Assembly: GCA_036501535.1 (NCBI GenBank)
Contig: DASYAE010000218.1
Location: forward strand, 1-62,242
Length of the DNA: 62,242 nt
DNA from: DASYAE01 sp036501535
GTDB taxonomy: Bacteria > Actinomycetota > Actinomycetes > Streptomycetales > Catenulisporaceae
Direction: 5' to 3'
This document shows positions 17,470-26,482 of the stretch, in pieces (the first letter of the stretch is position 1; the number at the start of each line of letters is the position of its first letter). The notes under the pieces were generated by a model. It ran no database searches, was not told the origin of the DNA, and worked only from the letters and a program-made list of their open reading frames with translations. The translations under genes and the position numbers were made by a program.

Positions 17470-18729
17470 GTGGTCGGCATGGGGTCAACGCCGTTCTCGA
17501 CGTGTCGGCCGTGGTTGTACCGGCATCGCCGCGCCCAGGACGTGGGTACCGCGGTCTTCTTCGTCGCTCTGGACACGGTCGCCACGCTGTCCGGCGTGTC
17601 GTGGTGGCCGAAGCACCCCGGTTCACTCGCCTGGACGATGCTCGTCCTCCAGGCGGTCGCCTGCTCTTCGCTGGCCGTCCGGCGGCGCGCGCCGCTCGTC
17701 GTGCTCGCCGTCCTGGGCGTCTTCGTCCTGGCGCTGACGCTGCTGATCTCGCCTGTCGACGCGATCCACCCGGTGAACCCGGTCAACGTGTGGGCGCCGT
17801 TCGCCGCGACGCTCGCGGCGTACGGGCCCTTCTTCTGCCATCAAGTCCGGCTGCGGGAGTATGCAGCACTCGCCGCCTTGACCATCGTCGTCGCGCGGCC
17901 GTGGGAACCGTCGCTGGAAGTCATCGCGGTCGCGTTGCTGCGTATCGCGGTCGGGCCGCTCCTGGCGCTGTACTTCGATGCACGGCGGCGGCTGGTCCAA
18001 GCGCTGACCGAACGGGCCGAGCGGGCGGAACGGGAGCGGCACCTGCTCGCCGATCAGGCGCGGGCCGAGGAACGGGCGCGGCTGGCCGGTGAGATGCACG
18101 ACGTCGTGACGCATCGGGTCAGCCTGATGGTGCTGCAGGCCGGTGCGCTGCGGATGACGGCCAAGGACGATGCCACGCGGCAGGCGGCGGAGGAGTTGCG
18201 GGCGGCCGGCTGCCAGGCGCTGGACGAACTCAGGGATCTGGTGGGCATCCTGCGCACGGCCCCGCCGGGCGACGAGCCGATACCGGATCAGACCCCTTCG
18301 GTGTCGGGCATCCCCGAGCTGGTCGCGGAATCCACTGCGGTGGGCACGCCGGCTGAGCTGATCGAGGAGGGCGACCGCGCGCTCGCCTCGCCGGTGGTCG
18401 GCCGAACGGCGTACCGGACGGTGCGGGAGGCGCTGACCAACGTGCGCAAGCACGCGCCGGGCGCACACGTGACGGTGCGTATCACGTACGACGAAGCTCA
18501 GATCCACGTGCTGATCCACAACACGCCGCCGATCGAGCGACCAGGCAACGGCGCGATGCCGGATGGAAGCGCCCTGGCCGGAACGGGCTCGGGTCTCGGC
18601 ATCGCGAACCTTCGACAGCGCATCGAGCTGGTACACGGTACGTTGCGGGCGGGCAGTGCACCTGACGGTGGGTTCTGCGTAGAGGCGACCCTGCCTGCGT
18701 ATGTACCGACGGCGGAATCGGTGGTGTAA
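17470..18729 (+). CDS. Sensor histidine kinase (NarL-type, HisKA_3)
   Basis: A 419-residue membrane kinase (GTG 17470; ATG 17479 is an alternative). It has several hydrophobic segments in residues 20-160 (TMLVLQAVACSSLAV, LVVLAVLGVFVLALTLLI) with no large extracytoplasmic loop, so it probably senses within the membrane. The phospho-His box is EMHDVVTHRVSLM. The ATPase region follows with GLGIANLRQRIELVHG near the C-terminus. It is followed after 3 bp by its response regulator and is divergent from the YceI-ABC exporter, its likely target. The signal is unknown. Confidence 0.88.
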   Translation: MVGMGSTPFSTCRPWLYRHRRAQDVGTAVFFVALDTVATLSGVSWWPKHPGSLAWTMLVLQAVACSSLAVRRRAPLVVLAVLGVFVLALTLLISPVDAIHPVNPVNVWAPFAATLAAYGPFFCHQVRLREYAALAALTIVVARPWEPSLEVIAVALLRIAVGPLLALYFDARRRLVQALTERAERAERERHLLADQARAEERARLAGEMHDVVTHRVSLMVLQAGALRMTAKDDATRQAAEELRAAGCQALDELRDLVGILRTAPPGDEPIPDQTPSVSGIPELVAESTAVGTPAELIEEGDRALASPVVGRTAYRTVREALTNVRKHAPGAHVTVRITYDEAQIHVLIHNTPPIERPGNGAMPDGSALAGTGSGLGIANLRQRIELVHGTLRAGSAPDGGFCVEATLPAYVPTAESVV

Positions 18730-18732
18730 CGG

Positions 18733-19383
18733 GTGATCCGGGTGGTTGTCGTGGACGACGAGCCGATGGTGTGCGCGCACCTGCGCACGATCCTCGGGTC
18801 CGCGGACGATATGGAGGTCGTCGACCAGGCGCACGACGGCGCGGCCGGCGTCGAGGCGGTCGTGCGCAGCAAGCCGGACGTGGTGCTGATGGACCTGCGC
18901 ATGCCGGGCGTCGACGGCCTGACCGCGATCGAGCGCATCGGCGATCTGGCCGACCCGCCGCCGGTGGTGGTGCTGACGACGTTCGACGCCGACCAGTACG
19001 TCCTGCGGGCGCTGCGCGCCGGAGCGACCGGATTCCTGGTCAAGTCCACGCCGCCGGAAGACTTGATCGGCCTGGTCCGCGTGGCGGCGGAGGGCAACAC
19101 GGTGCTGTCACCCGCGGCAGCGCAACGCCTGGTCGCAGCATCGACGGACAGCAGCGCGGCGCGGGACCGGGCCCGCAGCCTGGTCGGCTCGCTGACCGAG
19201 CGCGAGGTCGAGGTGCTGGCCTGTCTGGGTGAAGGACTCTCGAACGCGCAGATCGCCGGCCGCCTCTTCCTGTCCGAAGCGACGATCAAGGGCTATGTCT
19301 CGCGCATGCTGGACAAGCTGGGCTGCATGAACCGCACCCAGGCCGGCCTGATCGCGCACGACGCAGGCCTCGTCAATCCGTAG
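18733..19383 (+). CDS. Response regulator, NarL/FixJ family
   Basis: A 216-residue regulator starting with GTG. Receiver domain: acidic pair VVDDEP, phospho-acceptor Asp in VVLMDLRMPG, Lys in FLVKSTPP. Output LuxR-type HTH: SLTEREVEVLACLGEGLSNA then SEATIKGYVSRMLDKLG. It forms a complete two-component pair with the kinase 3 bp upstream. Confidence 0.92.
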   Translation: MIRVVVVDDEPMVCAHLRTILGSADDMEVVDQAHDGAAGVEAVVRSKPDVVLMDLRMPGVDGLTAIERIGDLADPPPVVVLTTFDADQYVLRALRAGATGFLVKSTPPEDLIGLVRVAAEGNTVLSPAAAQRLVAASTDSSAARDRARSLVGSLTEREVEVLACLGEGLSNAQIAGRLFLSEATIKGYVSRMLDKLGCMNRTQAGLIAHDAGLVNP

Positions 19384-19544
19384 GGGCGGGCTGCCTTGGC
19401 CTCGTCGCATGGCTGATCCGATCCCGAGCGCCGCAGCGCGCACCCTGACCGACGATCATCGGCAGCTCGTCGTGGTACTGGCCGCAGCATCGGCAGGTGT
19501 AACCCGGCTCGTCAGGCATGCGGACGACTGTAATGCGAACCGCG

Positions 19545-20651
19545 TCAGACAGTCGCCGCCGGGAGATCCACCAGCGTCGCGAGGCGGGCCCGGTGGCGGC
19601 GCGGAGTGCCGAGGAGGATGGCGTCGGCCTTGGCCCGCTTGAGGTAGAGGTGCGCCGGGTGCTCCCAGGTGAAGCCGATGCCGCCGTGCAGCTGGACGCA
19701 TTCCTCGGCGGCCCGGACCGCCGTCTGCGAGCAGTGCGACTGCGCCATGGCCGCGGCGACCGGCGTGTCAGGGTCCTCGGTTGCGGCGCAGTCCGCAGCG
19801 TAGCGGGCGAGGGCGCGGGCCTGGGTGACGGCTGCCCAGAGGTCTGCGACGCGGTGCTTGAGTGCCTGGTAGCTGCCGAGCGGGCGGGCGAACTGATAGC
19901 GGGTCTTGAGATAGTCGACGGTCGTGTCCAGGCACTGCTGGGCCAGGCCGAGCTGCTCGGAGGCCAGGATCGCCGCGCCGGTCACCAGGGCCGCCTCGAG
20001 GGCGGCGCGCGCGTCTTCGCCCTCTGCCACGGCCTGCGCGGGTACGGCCTCGAAGGCGAGATCGCTCAGCGGGCGGGTCAGGTCGAACGAGACCACGTCT
20101 TCGCGTACTGCGGCGCTCGCGTCGACCCGGTAGACGGCCGGGCCGCCGGGTCCGACCGCCGGTACGAGCAGGTGGTCGGCCGTCCGCGCGTCCACGACGT
20201 TGCGGACGGCGCCGGTCAGCGTTCCGCTCGCGCTCGCCGCGACCGCGCTCGGGAACGCGTCGCCGGGGGCCGTGTCCATCGCCACCGCGACCGCGGCGGT
20301 CTGCGTGCCGTCGGCAAGCCCGGCCAGCAGATCCGACGCCCCGGCACAGCTCGCCACGACCGTCGCCAGGACGCTGCTGCCCAGGAACGGCGTCCCGGCG
20401 ACCGCGCGTCCCAGCTCCTCGGCGACCACCGCCGCCTCGCGCCAGCTCGCGCCCTGGCCGCCCGCCTGCTCGGCGACTGCGAGGCCTGCGACGCCGATGT
20501 TCCCGGCCAGGGCCTGCCACAGCGCGGGGTCGTAGGGCTGCGCGGTCTCGAGGCGGCGCAGGACCTCGGTCCACGGCGCCCGGTCGGCCAGCAGGTCGCG
20601 CACGCTCTTGCGCAGCTGCTCCTCGATGTCGCTGTAGAGCAGGTCGGTCAT
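19545..20651 (-). CDS. Acyl-CoA dehydrogenase, subunit 2 of a pair
   Basis: A 368-residue acyl-CoA dehydrogenase fold. It starts by ATGA overlap with the upstream dehydrogenase gene. The C-terminus has QLHGGIGFTWEHPAHLYLKR, a signature of the heteromeric actinobacterial type. The central beta-domain is short. Adjacent, translationally coupled ACAD pairs in actinobacteria usually form alpha2beta2 enzymes for steroid or branched side-chain acyl-CoAs. Substrate unknown. It is convergent with the response regulator gene. Confidence 0.85.
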   Translation of the reverse strand: MTDLLYSDIEEQLRKSVRDLLADRAPWTEVLRRLETAQPYDPALWQALAGNIGVAGLAVAEQAGGQGASWREAAVVAEELGRAVAGTPFLGSSVLATVVASCAGASDLLAGLADGTQTAAVAVAMDTAPGDAFPSAVAASASGTLTGAVRNVVDARTADHLLVPAVGPGGPAVYRVDASAAVREDVVSFDLTRPLSDLAFEAVPAQAVAEGEDARAALEAALVTGAAILASEQLGLAQQCLDTTVDYLKTRYQFARPLGSYQALKHRVADLWAAVTQARALARYAADCAATEDPDTPVAAAMAQSHCSQTAVRAAEECVQLHGGIGFTWEHPAHLYLKRAKADAILLGTPRRHRARLATLVDLPAATV

Positions 20652-21889
20652 TTCGGGAGGTCCTTCCAGGCGACCGTCTTGTCCGTGTTCTGCTCCCGGG
20701 GCAGGCCGAGGACCCGCTCGGCGATGATGTTGCGCAGGATCTCCGAGGTGCCGCCCTCGATCGAGTTGCCCTTGGCCCGCAGATAGCGGTAGCCCGGCGT
20801 CGAGCCCGCGAAGTCGACGGTGATCGGGCGCTCGGTGGACCAGGTCTCGCTCTGCCAGTCGCCGTAGCGCAGCGCGTCCGCGCCGCGCAGTTCGAACTCG
20901 AATCCGCTGATCTCCTGGTTGAGCCGGGCGTAGGCGAGCTTGGCCGCCGAGCCCTCCGGCCCGGGCGCGCCGGCCGCCAGCTGCTGGCGCAGCCGCATCG
21001 CGGTGAGCCGGACCGCCTCGGCGTCGATCCACAGCCGCATCAGCTCGTCGTGCGCGTCCGGGGTGCGCAGCTCGGGATGCTCGCGCCAGGCCGCCGCGGC
21101 CGCCGCGATGACCCCGCTCTCGCGCGGGCTCGCGCCGCCGCCGATCGCCACCCGCTCGTTCATCAGGGTGGTCTGGGCGACCCGCCAGCCCTCGCCGACC
21201 CCGCCGAGACGCAGGGCGTCGGGGATGCGGACCCGGGTCAGGAAGACCTCGTTGAACTCCGCCTCACCGGTCATCTGGCGCAGCGGCCTGACCTCGACGC
21301 CGGGGTCGGCCATGTCGCACACGAAGTAGGTCAGGCCCTGGTGCTTCGGCAGGTCCGGATCGGTGCGGGCGACCAGGATCGCCCAGCGCGCCTCGTGCGC
21401 CATGGAGGTCCAGACCTTCTGGCCGGTGACGATCCAGTCGCCGCCGCCGCGCTCGTCGCCCTCACCGCCGCTGCCGCCCTCGCGCACCGCGCGGGTGCCG
21501 AGGCCGGCCAGGTCGGAGCCGGCGCCCGGCTCGCTGAACAGCTGGCACCAGACCTCCTCGCCCGTCCACAGCGGCCGCAGGAAGCGCCGCCGCTGCTCGT
21601 CGGTGCCGTGGGCGAGGATGGTCGGGGCGGCCATGCCGAGACCGATGCCGATGCGCCGCGGGTCGTTGTCCGGCGCGCCGGCCGCCGCGAGTTCGGCGTC
21701 GACGACCGACTGGAGCTCGCGCGGCGCGCCGAGCCCGCCGAGGCCCGCCGGGTAGTGGACCCAGGCGAGCCCGGCGTCGAACCGGGCGCGCAGGAAGTCC
21801 GTCCGGGCCTGCGGGCCCGCGCCGCGGTGCGGATCGTGTTCGGCGAGCAGCTTCCTGACGCGCTCGCGCAGTTCGACGGCCGTGGGCAC
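20648..21889 (-). CDS. Acyl-CoA dehydrogenase, subunit 1 of a pair
   Basis: A 413-residue acyl-CoA dehydrogenase. Recognisable parts: LGGLGAPRELQSVVDAE, CQLFSEPGAGSDLAGL, GQKVWTSMAHEARWAILVAR, and IEGGTSEILRNIIAERVLGL near the end. I choose GTG 21889, with AAGGGGAT upstream, over an in-frame ATG at 21949. It is first of the pair and couples to the second gene through ATGA. Together they probably make one FAD enzyme. Confidence 0.87.
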   Translation of the reverse strand: MPTAVELRERVRKLLAEHDPHRGAGPQARTDFLRARFDAGLAWVHYPAGLGGLGAPRELQSVVDAELAAAGAPDNDPRRIGIGLGMAAPTILAHGTDEQRRRFLRPLWTGEEVWCQLFSEPGAGSDLAGLGTRAVREGGSGGEGDERGGGDWIVTGQKVWTSMAHEARWAILVARTDPDLPKHQGLTYFVCDMADPGVEVRPLRQMTGEAEFNEVFLTRVRIPDALRLGGVGEGWRVAQTTLMNERVAIGGGASPRESGVIAAAAAAWREHPELRTPDAHDELMRLWIDAEAVRLTAMRLRQQLAAGAPGPEGSAAKLAYARLNQEISGFEFELRGADALRYGDWQSETWSTERPITVDFAGSTPGYRYLRAKGNSIEGGTSEILRNIIAERVLGLPREQNTDKTVAWKDLPK

Positions 21890-21970
21890 CGGGATCCCCT
21901 TTCGGAGCGGACGCGGGCGGATCGGGCGGATCGACGGGAACGGATTCAACAGTAGGCGATCGCCGGTGCG

Positions 21971-22000
21971 CGACGGGCCGCGACGGGCCGCGACGGGCCG
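21971..22000. repeat. Tandem repeat, 3 x 10 bp
   Basis: Three perfect copies of CGACGGGCCG in the gap between the aldo/keto reductase and the acyl-CoA dehydrogenase pair, downstream of no coding start. Likely replication-slippage prone. Confidence 0.9.
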
Positions 22001-22032
22001 CAGCCGGCCGCCGGGCCCGTCGCCTCAGCCGG

Positions 22033-23091
22033 TCAGCTGCGCCCGATGTGCGGGCCGAGCAGGGTCAGGTCGGCCGGCGAGAGCCGGTCGTGCGCCGTGG
22101 CGGCCTGGTGCCAGAACGGGTAGAGCAGCGGCGGCCGGCTGACCTCGTCGAGCCGGGCGCGCTGCTCGTCGGACAGCGCCAGGTCCGCGGCGGCCAGGTT
22201 GTCCGCCAGCTGCTCGCGCGTGCGCGCGCCGATCACCAGCGTGCTGATCGCCGGCCGGCCGAGCAGGTAGGCCAGCGCCACCTGCGCGGCCGAGACGCCG
22301 AGCTCGGCGCCGATCGCGACCAGCACGTCGACCGTGTCGTAGAGCTTGTCCTGGTCGTGCACCGGCGGCTCGTTCCACTCGGTGAGCTGCCGCGAGTCGC
22401 CCGCGGGCTGCTGCCCGCGCCGGTACCTGCCGGAGAGCAGCCCGCCGGCCAGCGGGCTCCACACCAGCACGCCGAGGCCCTGGTCGACCGCCAGCGGCAC
22501 CAGTTCGTACTCGGCCTCGCGGGCCTGCAGCGAGTAGTAGATCTGCTGGCTGACGAAGCGGGGCAGGCCGTGCCGCTCGGCCGTGCCGAGCGCCTTCATC
22601 AGCTGCCACGCGGCGTAGTTCGAGGCGCCGACGTACCGCACCTTCCCCGAGCGCACCAGCAGGTCGAGCGCGCCGAGCGTCTCCTCCAGCGGCGTCTGCC
22701 CGTCCCACTCGTGCACCTGGTAGAGGTCGATGTGGTCGGTGCCGAGCCGGCGCAGGCTCTCTTCGCAGCCTGCGATGACGTGGTGCCGGGACAGGCCGGC
22801 GTCGTTCGGGCCGCTGCCCATGGACATGCGGACCTTGGTGGCCAGCAGCACCTCGTCGCGCCGGCCCTTGATCACCTGCCCGACGATCTCCTCTGCGAGC
22901 CCGTCGGAATAGACGTCGGCGGTGTCGATGAGATTGACGCCGGCCTCCAGGCACATGTCCACCTGGAGCCGGGCCTCGTCCACGTCGGTCGAGCCGACCT
23001 GGCGGAATTTGTCGCGCCCGCCGAAGGTCATCGTGCCCATGGTGAGGACCGAGACGCGCAGGCCTGAAGCGCCGAGTGTGCGGTATTCCAT
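22033..23091 (-). CDS. Aldo/keto reductase
   Basis: A 352-residue AKR of the Tas/YajO-like type. The tetrad is visible: Asp and Tyr in NLIDTADVYSDG, Lys in VLLATKVRM, His in LYQVHEWDG. The NADP-binding part has GASNYAAW and LAYLLGRPAISTLVIGAR. It reduces aldehydes or ketones; substrate unknown. It is divergent from a quinone oxidoreductase across a 431-bp gap with striking inverted repeats. Confidence 0.9.
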   Translation of the reverse strand: MEYRTLGASGLRVSVLTMGTMTFGGRDKFRQVGSTDVDEARLQVDMCLEAGVNLIDTADVYSDGLAEEIVGQVIKGRRDEVLLATKVRMSMGSGPNDAGLSRHHVIAGCEESLRRLGTDHIDLYQVHEWDGQTPLEETLGALDLLVRSGKVRYVGASNYAAWQLMKALGTAERHGLPRFVSQQIYYSLQAREAEYELVPLAVDQGLGVLVWSPLAGGLLSGRYRRGQQPAGDSRQLTEWNEPPVHDQDKLYDTVDVLVAIGAELGVSAAQVALAYLLGRPAISTLVIGARTREQLADNLAAADLALSDEQRARLDEVSRPPLLYPFWHQAATAHDRLSPADLTLLGPHIGRS

Positions 23092-23522
23092 GGCCCCAGA
23101 CCCTACTCCCGGGCAGACCGGATGGTTAGGGGCGTCAATGCGGTTCGGACCCTACACGACCGCCGTCTGCACAGCTCTCACGATACGTATCGGCGCGGTT
23201 GCTCCAACGCGGCATTGGAGCAACCGCGCCCGATCCCTCAGGCGTTCTCCCCTTCGCCTCACCGAGAAAGCTATTCCGGCGAGTGCGGGTTCGGATATAG
23301 CGGAAACCATGCATTTCCGGAGCGCCGCCGCACGGTGCTATAACATGGCCGCCGACCAGGAGGTTTACCGGACTATCGGCGCGATCGGCCGCGCACTGCG
23401 CGCACTGATGGCGCAGCCGAGAGCGTCCTCCATCCGAACGAGGGTAGGTGGTGCGTGCCCGGCGACGGAACTGGGCCACGCGAGTGAACGGCATTACCCG
23501 CCGAGTCAAGGGATTTCAGCGC
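23092..23522. other. 431-bp divergent gap with inverted repeats
   Basis: It lies between the aldo/keto reductase start (minus) and the quinone oxidoreductase start (plus). It contains CGATACGTATCG at 23181-23192 and a 16-bp hairpin at 23192-23230. A TATAAC at 23339-23344 is a possible -10. I see no convincing gene in it. Confidence 0.6.
23181..23230. promoter_or_regulatory. Palindrome plus 16-bp hairpin
   Basis: CGATACGTATCG (12-bp palindrome, 23181-23192) overlaps by one base a perfect 16-bp inverted repeat (arm GGCGCGGTTGCTCCAA, loop CGCGGCA). The surrounding genes diverge, so a transcription terminator is not the natural reading; a regulator site or an RNA structure in a long 5' leader fits better. 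Confidence 0.5.
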
Positions 23523-24467
23523 ATGAAAGCCACTGCGGCACGGCTTGTGGAGCACGGCAAGCCCCTCGAGGTGACCGAGATCGACCTGCCCGAGCCGGGC
23601 CCCGGCGAGGTCGTGGTCGACATGCTGTACGGCGGCGTGAACCCGGTCGACACGTATCGCGCCGCCGGACGGGTTAACCCGGACGCACCGCTTCCGCGGA
23701 CCCTCGGCGCCGAGGGCTCGGGCACGGTAGACGGCCGGACGGTCGTCGTGACCGGCCACGGCGTCGGGACGAGCCGGGACGGCATCTGGGCTACAAAGGC
23801 GGTAGTCCCGCGGTCCGCGCTGACCGACGTCCCGCCCGGGGTCGACCCGAAGGACGCCGCGGTGATGGGAGTGGCGGGGGTGACCGCGTGGCGCACGGTG
23901 ACCGAGCTCGGCGAGGTGACCGCGGACGACAGGGTCCTGGTTCTCGGGGCGAGCGGCGGCGTCGGGTCGGTCGTCGTCTCGCTGGCGCACGGCATCGGCG
24001 CGCGGGTGTGGGGCCAGGCGGGCTCGCCGGACAGCGCGGACTGGATCCGCGGGCTCGGCGCCGAGCGGGTCCTGACCGGCGGCGCGGACGACCTGGCCGC
24101 GCAGGCGGCGCAACTCCAGCCGACCGCGGTGTTCGATCCGCTCGGCGGCGCTTTCACCGGCGCCGCGATCGAGGCCATGGCGCCGCACGGCCGCCTGGTC
24201 ATCTTCGGCACGTCGGCGGGCGCGAGCGGGACGGTATCCCTTCAGGCGCTGTATCGCTCCGGGCTGCGCATCGTGGGCTACGCCGGGCTGCTCTCCACGG
24301 ACGAAGCCCTGAGCGCCGCGCTCGCCGCGGCACTGCAGGGCCTCGCGGAGAAGCGGTTCGAGGTGGTCGTCGGCTCGGTGGTCCCGCTCGGCGCGGTCGA
24401 CGAGGCGTTCAGCCAGTTGGCGAGTCGCAAGGTGCGCGGAAAGCTGGTGCTCGACCTGCGCGGCTGA
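23523..24467 (+). CDS. Quinone oxidoreductase-like (zinc-free MDR) enzyme
   Basis: A 314-residue medium-chain reductase without zinc ligands. It begins MKATAARLVEHGKPLEVTEI and has the MDR groove GGVNPVDTYRAAG, the nucleotide site LVLGASGGVGSVVVSLA and the NADPH-type features of quinone/zeta-crystallin reductases. ATG 23523 is the natural start. It sits 87 bp before the mycothiol-dependent dehydrogenase, another MDR gene, on the same strand. Confidence 0.85.
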   Translation: MKATAARLVEHGKPLEVTEIDLPEPGPGEVVVDMLYGGVNPVDTYRAAGRVNPDAPLPRTLGAEGSGTVDGRTVVVTGHGVGTSRDGIWATKAVVPRSALTDVPPGVDPKDAAVMGVAGVTAWRTVTELGEVTADDRVLVLGASGGVGSVVVSLAHGIGARVWGQAGSPDSADWIRGLGAERVLTGGADDLAAQAAQLQPTAVFDPLGGAFTGAAIEAMAPHGRLVIFGTSAGASGTVSLQALYRSGLRIVGYAGLLSTDEALSAALAAALQGLAEKRFEVVVGSVVPLGAVDEAFSQLASRKVRGKLVLDLRG

Positions 24468-24554
24468 CCCTACGCGCTCGGCTGTTTCGGTGATTGGATG
24501 AAGGCAGCCGCGCGCCGGGCGCGGGACGCTTCGAACGCGCACGAGGGAGTGCAG

Positions 24555-25640
24555 ATGAGCCGTCAGGTCCAGGGTGTCGTGGCGATGGCCAAGGGCGAGC
24601 CGGTCGGGCTGCGCACCGTCAACGTCCCGGATCCGGGGCCCGGCGAGGCGCTGGTCGACGTCGCGGCGTGCGGGGTCTGCCACACCGACCTGCACTACAA
24701 GCAGGGCGGCATCAGCGACGACTACCCGTTCCTGCTCGGCCACGAGGCGGCCGGGACGGTCGCCGCGGTCGGCGAGGGGGTCACCGGGCTCGCGGTCGGC
24801 GATCACGTCGTGCTCAACTGGCGCGCGGTGTGCGGCGACTGCCGGGCGTGCCGCCGCGGCCGGCCGTGGTACTGCTTCAACACGCACAACGCGAAGCAGC
24901 GCATGACGCTCGAGGACGGCACGGAGCTGTCCCCCGCGCTCGGCATCGGCGCCTTCCTGCCGACCACGCTGGTCGCCGCCGGCCAGTGCACCAAGGTCGA
25001 CCCGGCCGCCGCGCCGCAGGTCGCGGGCCTGCTCGGGTGCGGGGTGATGGCGGGCCTCGGCGCCGCGCTGAACACCGGCTCGGTCGGTCGCGGCGACAGC
25101 GTCGCGGTGATCGGCTGCGGCGGCGTGGGCTGCGCGGCGATCGCCGGCGCCCGGCTGGCCGGCGCGGGCGCGATCATCGCGGTGGACGTGGACGACCGGA
25201 AGCTCGCCTGGGCCCGCGACTTCGGCGCCACCGCCACGGTCAACTCCCGCGAGACCGACGCGGTCGAGGCGGTCCGCGAGCACACCGGCGGCTTCGGCGC
25301 CGACGTGGTGATCGACGCGGTCGGCCTGCCGGAGACCTACCGCCAGGCCTTCTACGCCCGCGACCTGGCCGGGACGGTCGTGCTGGTCGGCGTGCCGACG
25401 CCGGAGATGAAGCTGGAGCTGCCGCTGCTCGACGTCTTCGGCCGCGGCGGCTCGCTCAAGTCCTCCTGGTACGGCGACTGCCTGCCGACCCGCGACTTCC
25501 CGCTGCTGATCGACCTCTACCTGCAGGGCCGGCTGCCGCTGGAGAAGTTCGTCAGCGGCCGGATCGGCTTCGGCGACATCGAGGACGCGTTCGCCGGGAT
25601 GGAGCGCGGCGAGGTGCTGCGCCTGGTCGCAATGCCCTGA
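24555..25640 (+). CDS. mscR: S-(hydroxymethyl)mycothiol dehydrogenase
   Basis: A 361-residue zinc alcohol dehydrogenase, the usual length for MscR. It oxidises the mycothiol adduct of formaldehyde and also reduces S-nitrosomycothiol. Catalytic zinc region CGVCHTD and GHEAAG; structural zinc CGDCRACRRGRPWYC; NAD site VIGCGGVGCAAIAGA. The C-terminus ERGEVLRLVAMP fits the family. Start ATG 24555 follows GAGGGAG. Mycothiol is an actinobacterial thiol, so this gene supports the phylum call. Confidence 0.88.
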   Translation: MSRQVQGVVAMAKGEPVGLRTVNVPDPGPGEALVDVAACGVCHTDLHYKQGGISDDYPFLLGHEAAGTVAAVGEGVTGLAVGDHVVLNWRAVCGDCRACRRGRPWYCFNTHNAKQRMTLEDGTELSPALGIGAFLPTTLVAAGQCTKVDPAAAPQVAGLLGCGVMAGLGAALNTGSVGRGDSVAVIGCGGVGCAAIAGARLAGAGAIIAVDVDDRKLAWARDFGATATVNSRETDAVEAVREHTGGFGADVVIDAVGLPETYRQAFYARDLAGTVVLVGVPTPEMKLELPLLDVFGRGGSLKSSWYGDCLPTRDFPLLIDLYLQGRLPLEKFVSGRIGFGDIEDAFAGMERGEVLRLVAMP

Positions 25641-25823
25641 TCAGGATCGTCGGAGAATCGTCAGGCGCGGCCGGGTAGACTGGTCTCGAGGCGGCGAACA
25701 GGGCCCGAACGGGCTGCAGCCGCAGGGAACGTCGAGGGCCGACGGCGCGCCGCGAAGCGCCGGAGATATGAACGCTGATCAAGGCAGTGCCGGTCAAGAG
25801 CTGGGGGCGCCGGCCCCGCAACG

Positions 25824-26357
25824 ATGAACGCGGGACCGGCGAACGGGCCGGTGCGGGCGAAGTCCCGCAAGGAGCTGAGCGCGCAGCGCCGGCGCCGGGC
25901 GCACTCCTGCTGGGACCACCTGATCGCCGCGCCGCTCTGGCCGATGCACGAGGTGAATCTCGGTACCCTGCTTCGCACCTGCGACGCGGTCGGCGCCTGC
26001 CTGGCCGTGCCGCGGCTGCGCTGGGTGCCGGAGGCGCTGGAACGTGGAAATACCCTGCGACGGCCGACCTGCGTGCACTACACCGGCGACCAGATCGACT
26101 GGCTGGCCCGGCAGCGGGCCGGCGGCAGCGCGATCGTCGGGGCGGAGCTGGCCGACGAGGCGATCCGGCTGGCCGACCTGCCGCCGGCCCGGCGGCGCAC
26201 CGTGCTGGTGCTCGGCCACGAGCAGCACGGGATCCCGGCCGAGGCGCTCGCGCTGCTCCACATCGCGGTCGAGATCCCGATGGTCGGGCACGGCGCCAGC
26301 CTCAACGTGGCCGTCGCCGGATCACTGGTGCTCTACCGCCTCGCCGGCCTCATCTGA
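25824..26357 (+). CDS. SpoU/TrmH-type RNA 2'-O-methyltransferase
   Basis: A 177-residue SPOUT methylase. Motif 1 NLGTLLRTCDAVGA (near 50), motif 2 VLVLGHEQHGIP (near 130) and motif 3 PMVGHGASLNVAVAGSLVLYR (near 155) are intact. It methylates a ribose of tRNA or rRNA with SAM. It is short, lacking the N-terminal L30e-type domain; similar short copies occur in actinomycetes. The target nucleotide is unknown. Confidence 0.85.
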   Translation: MNAGPANGPVRAKSRKELSAQRRRRAHSCWDHLIAAPLWPMHEVNLGTLLRTCDAVGACLAVPRLRWVPEALERGNTLRRPTCVHYTGDQIDWLARQRAGGSAIVGAELADEAIRLADLPPARRRTVLVLGHEQHGIPAEALALLHIAVEIPMVGHGASLNVAVAGSLVLYRLAGLI

Positions 26358-26482
26358 CTGCTGACACCAACGAGTGCACTGCGCCGCGCCGCGACCCGGC
26401 TCATGATCGGCGTAGTGCCGGGTAGACCGGTGACGCCGATCCCCGAGGCGGTCGGCAGCCGGATGGAAATGAGGAGGCTGTG

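Noticed and set aside
23345..23677. Open frame beginning MAADQEVYRT near the TATAAC motif
   Set aside because: It runs into the quinone oxidoreductase gene in another frame and becomes Arg/Gly-rich; it has no RBS and no homology I can name.
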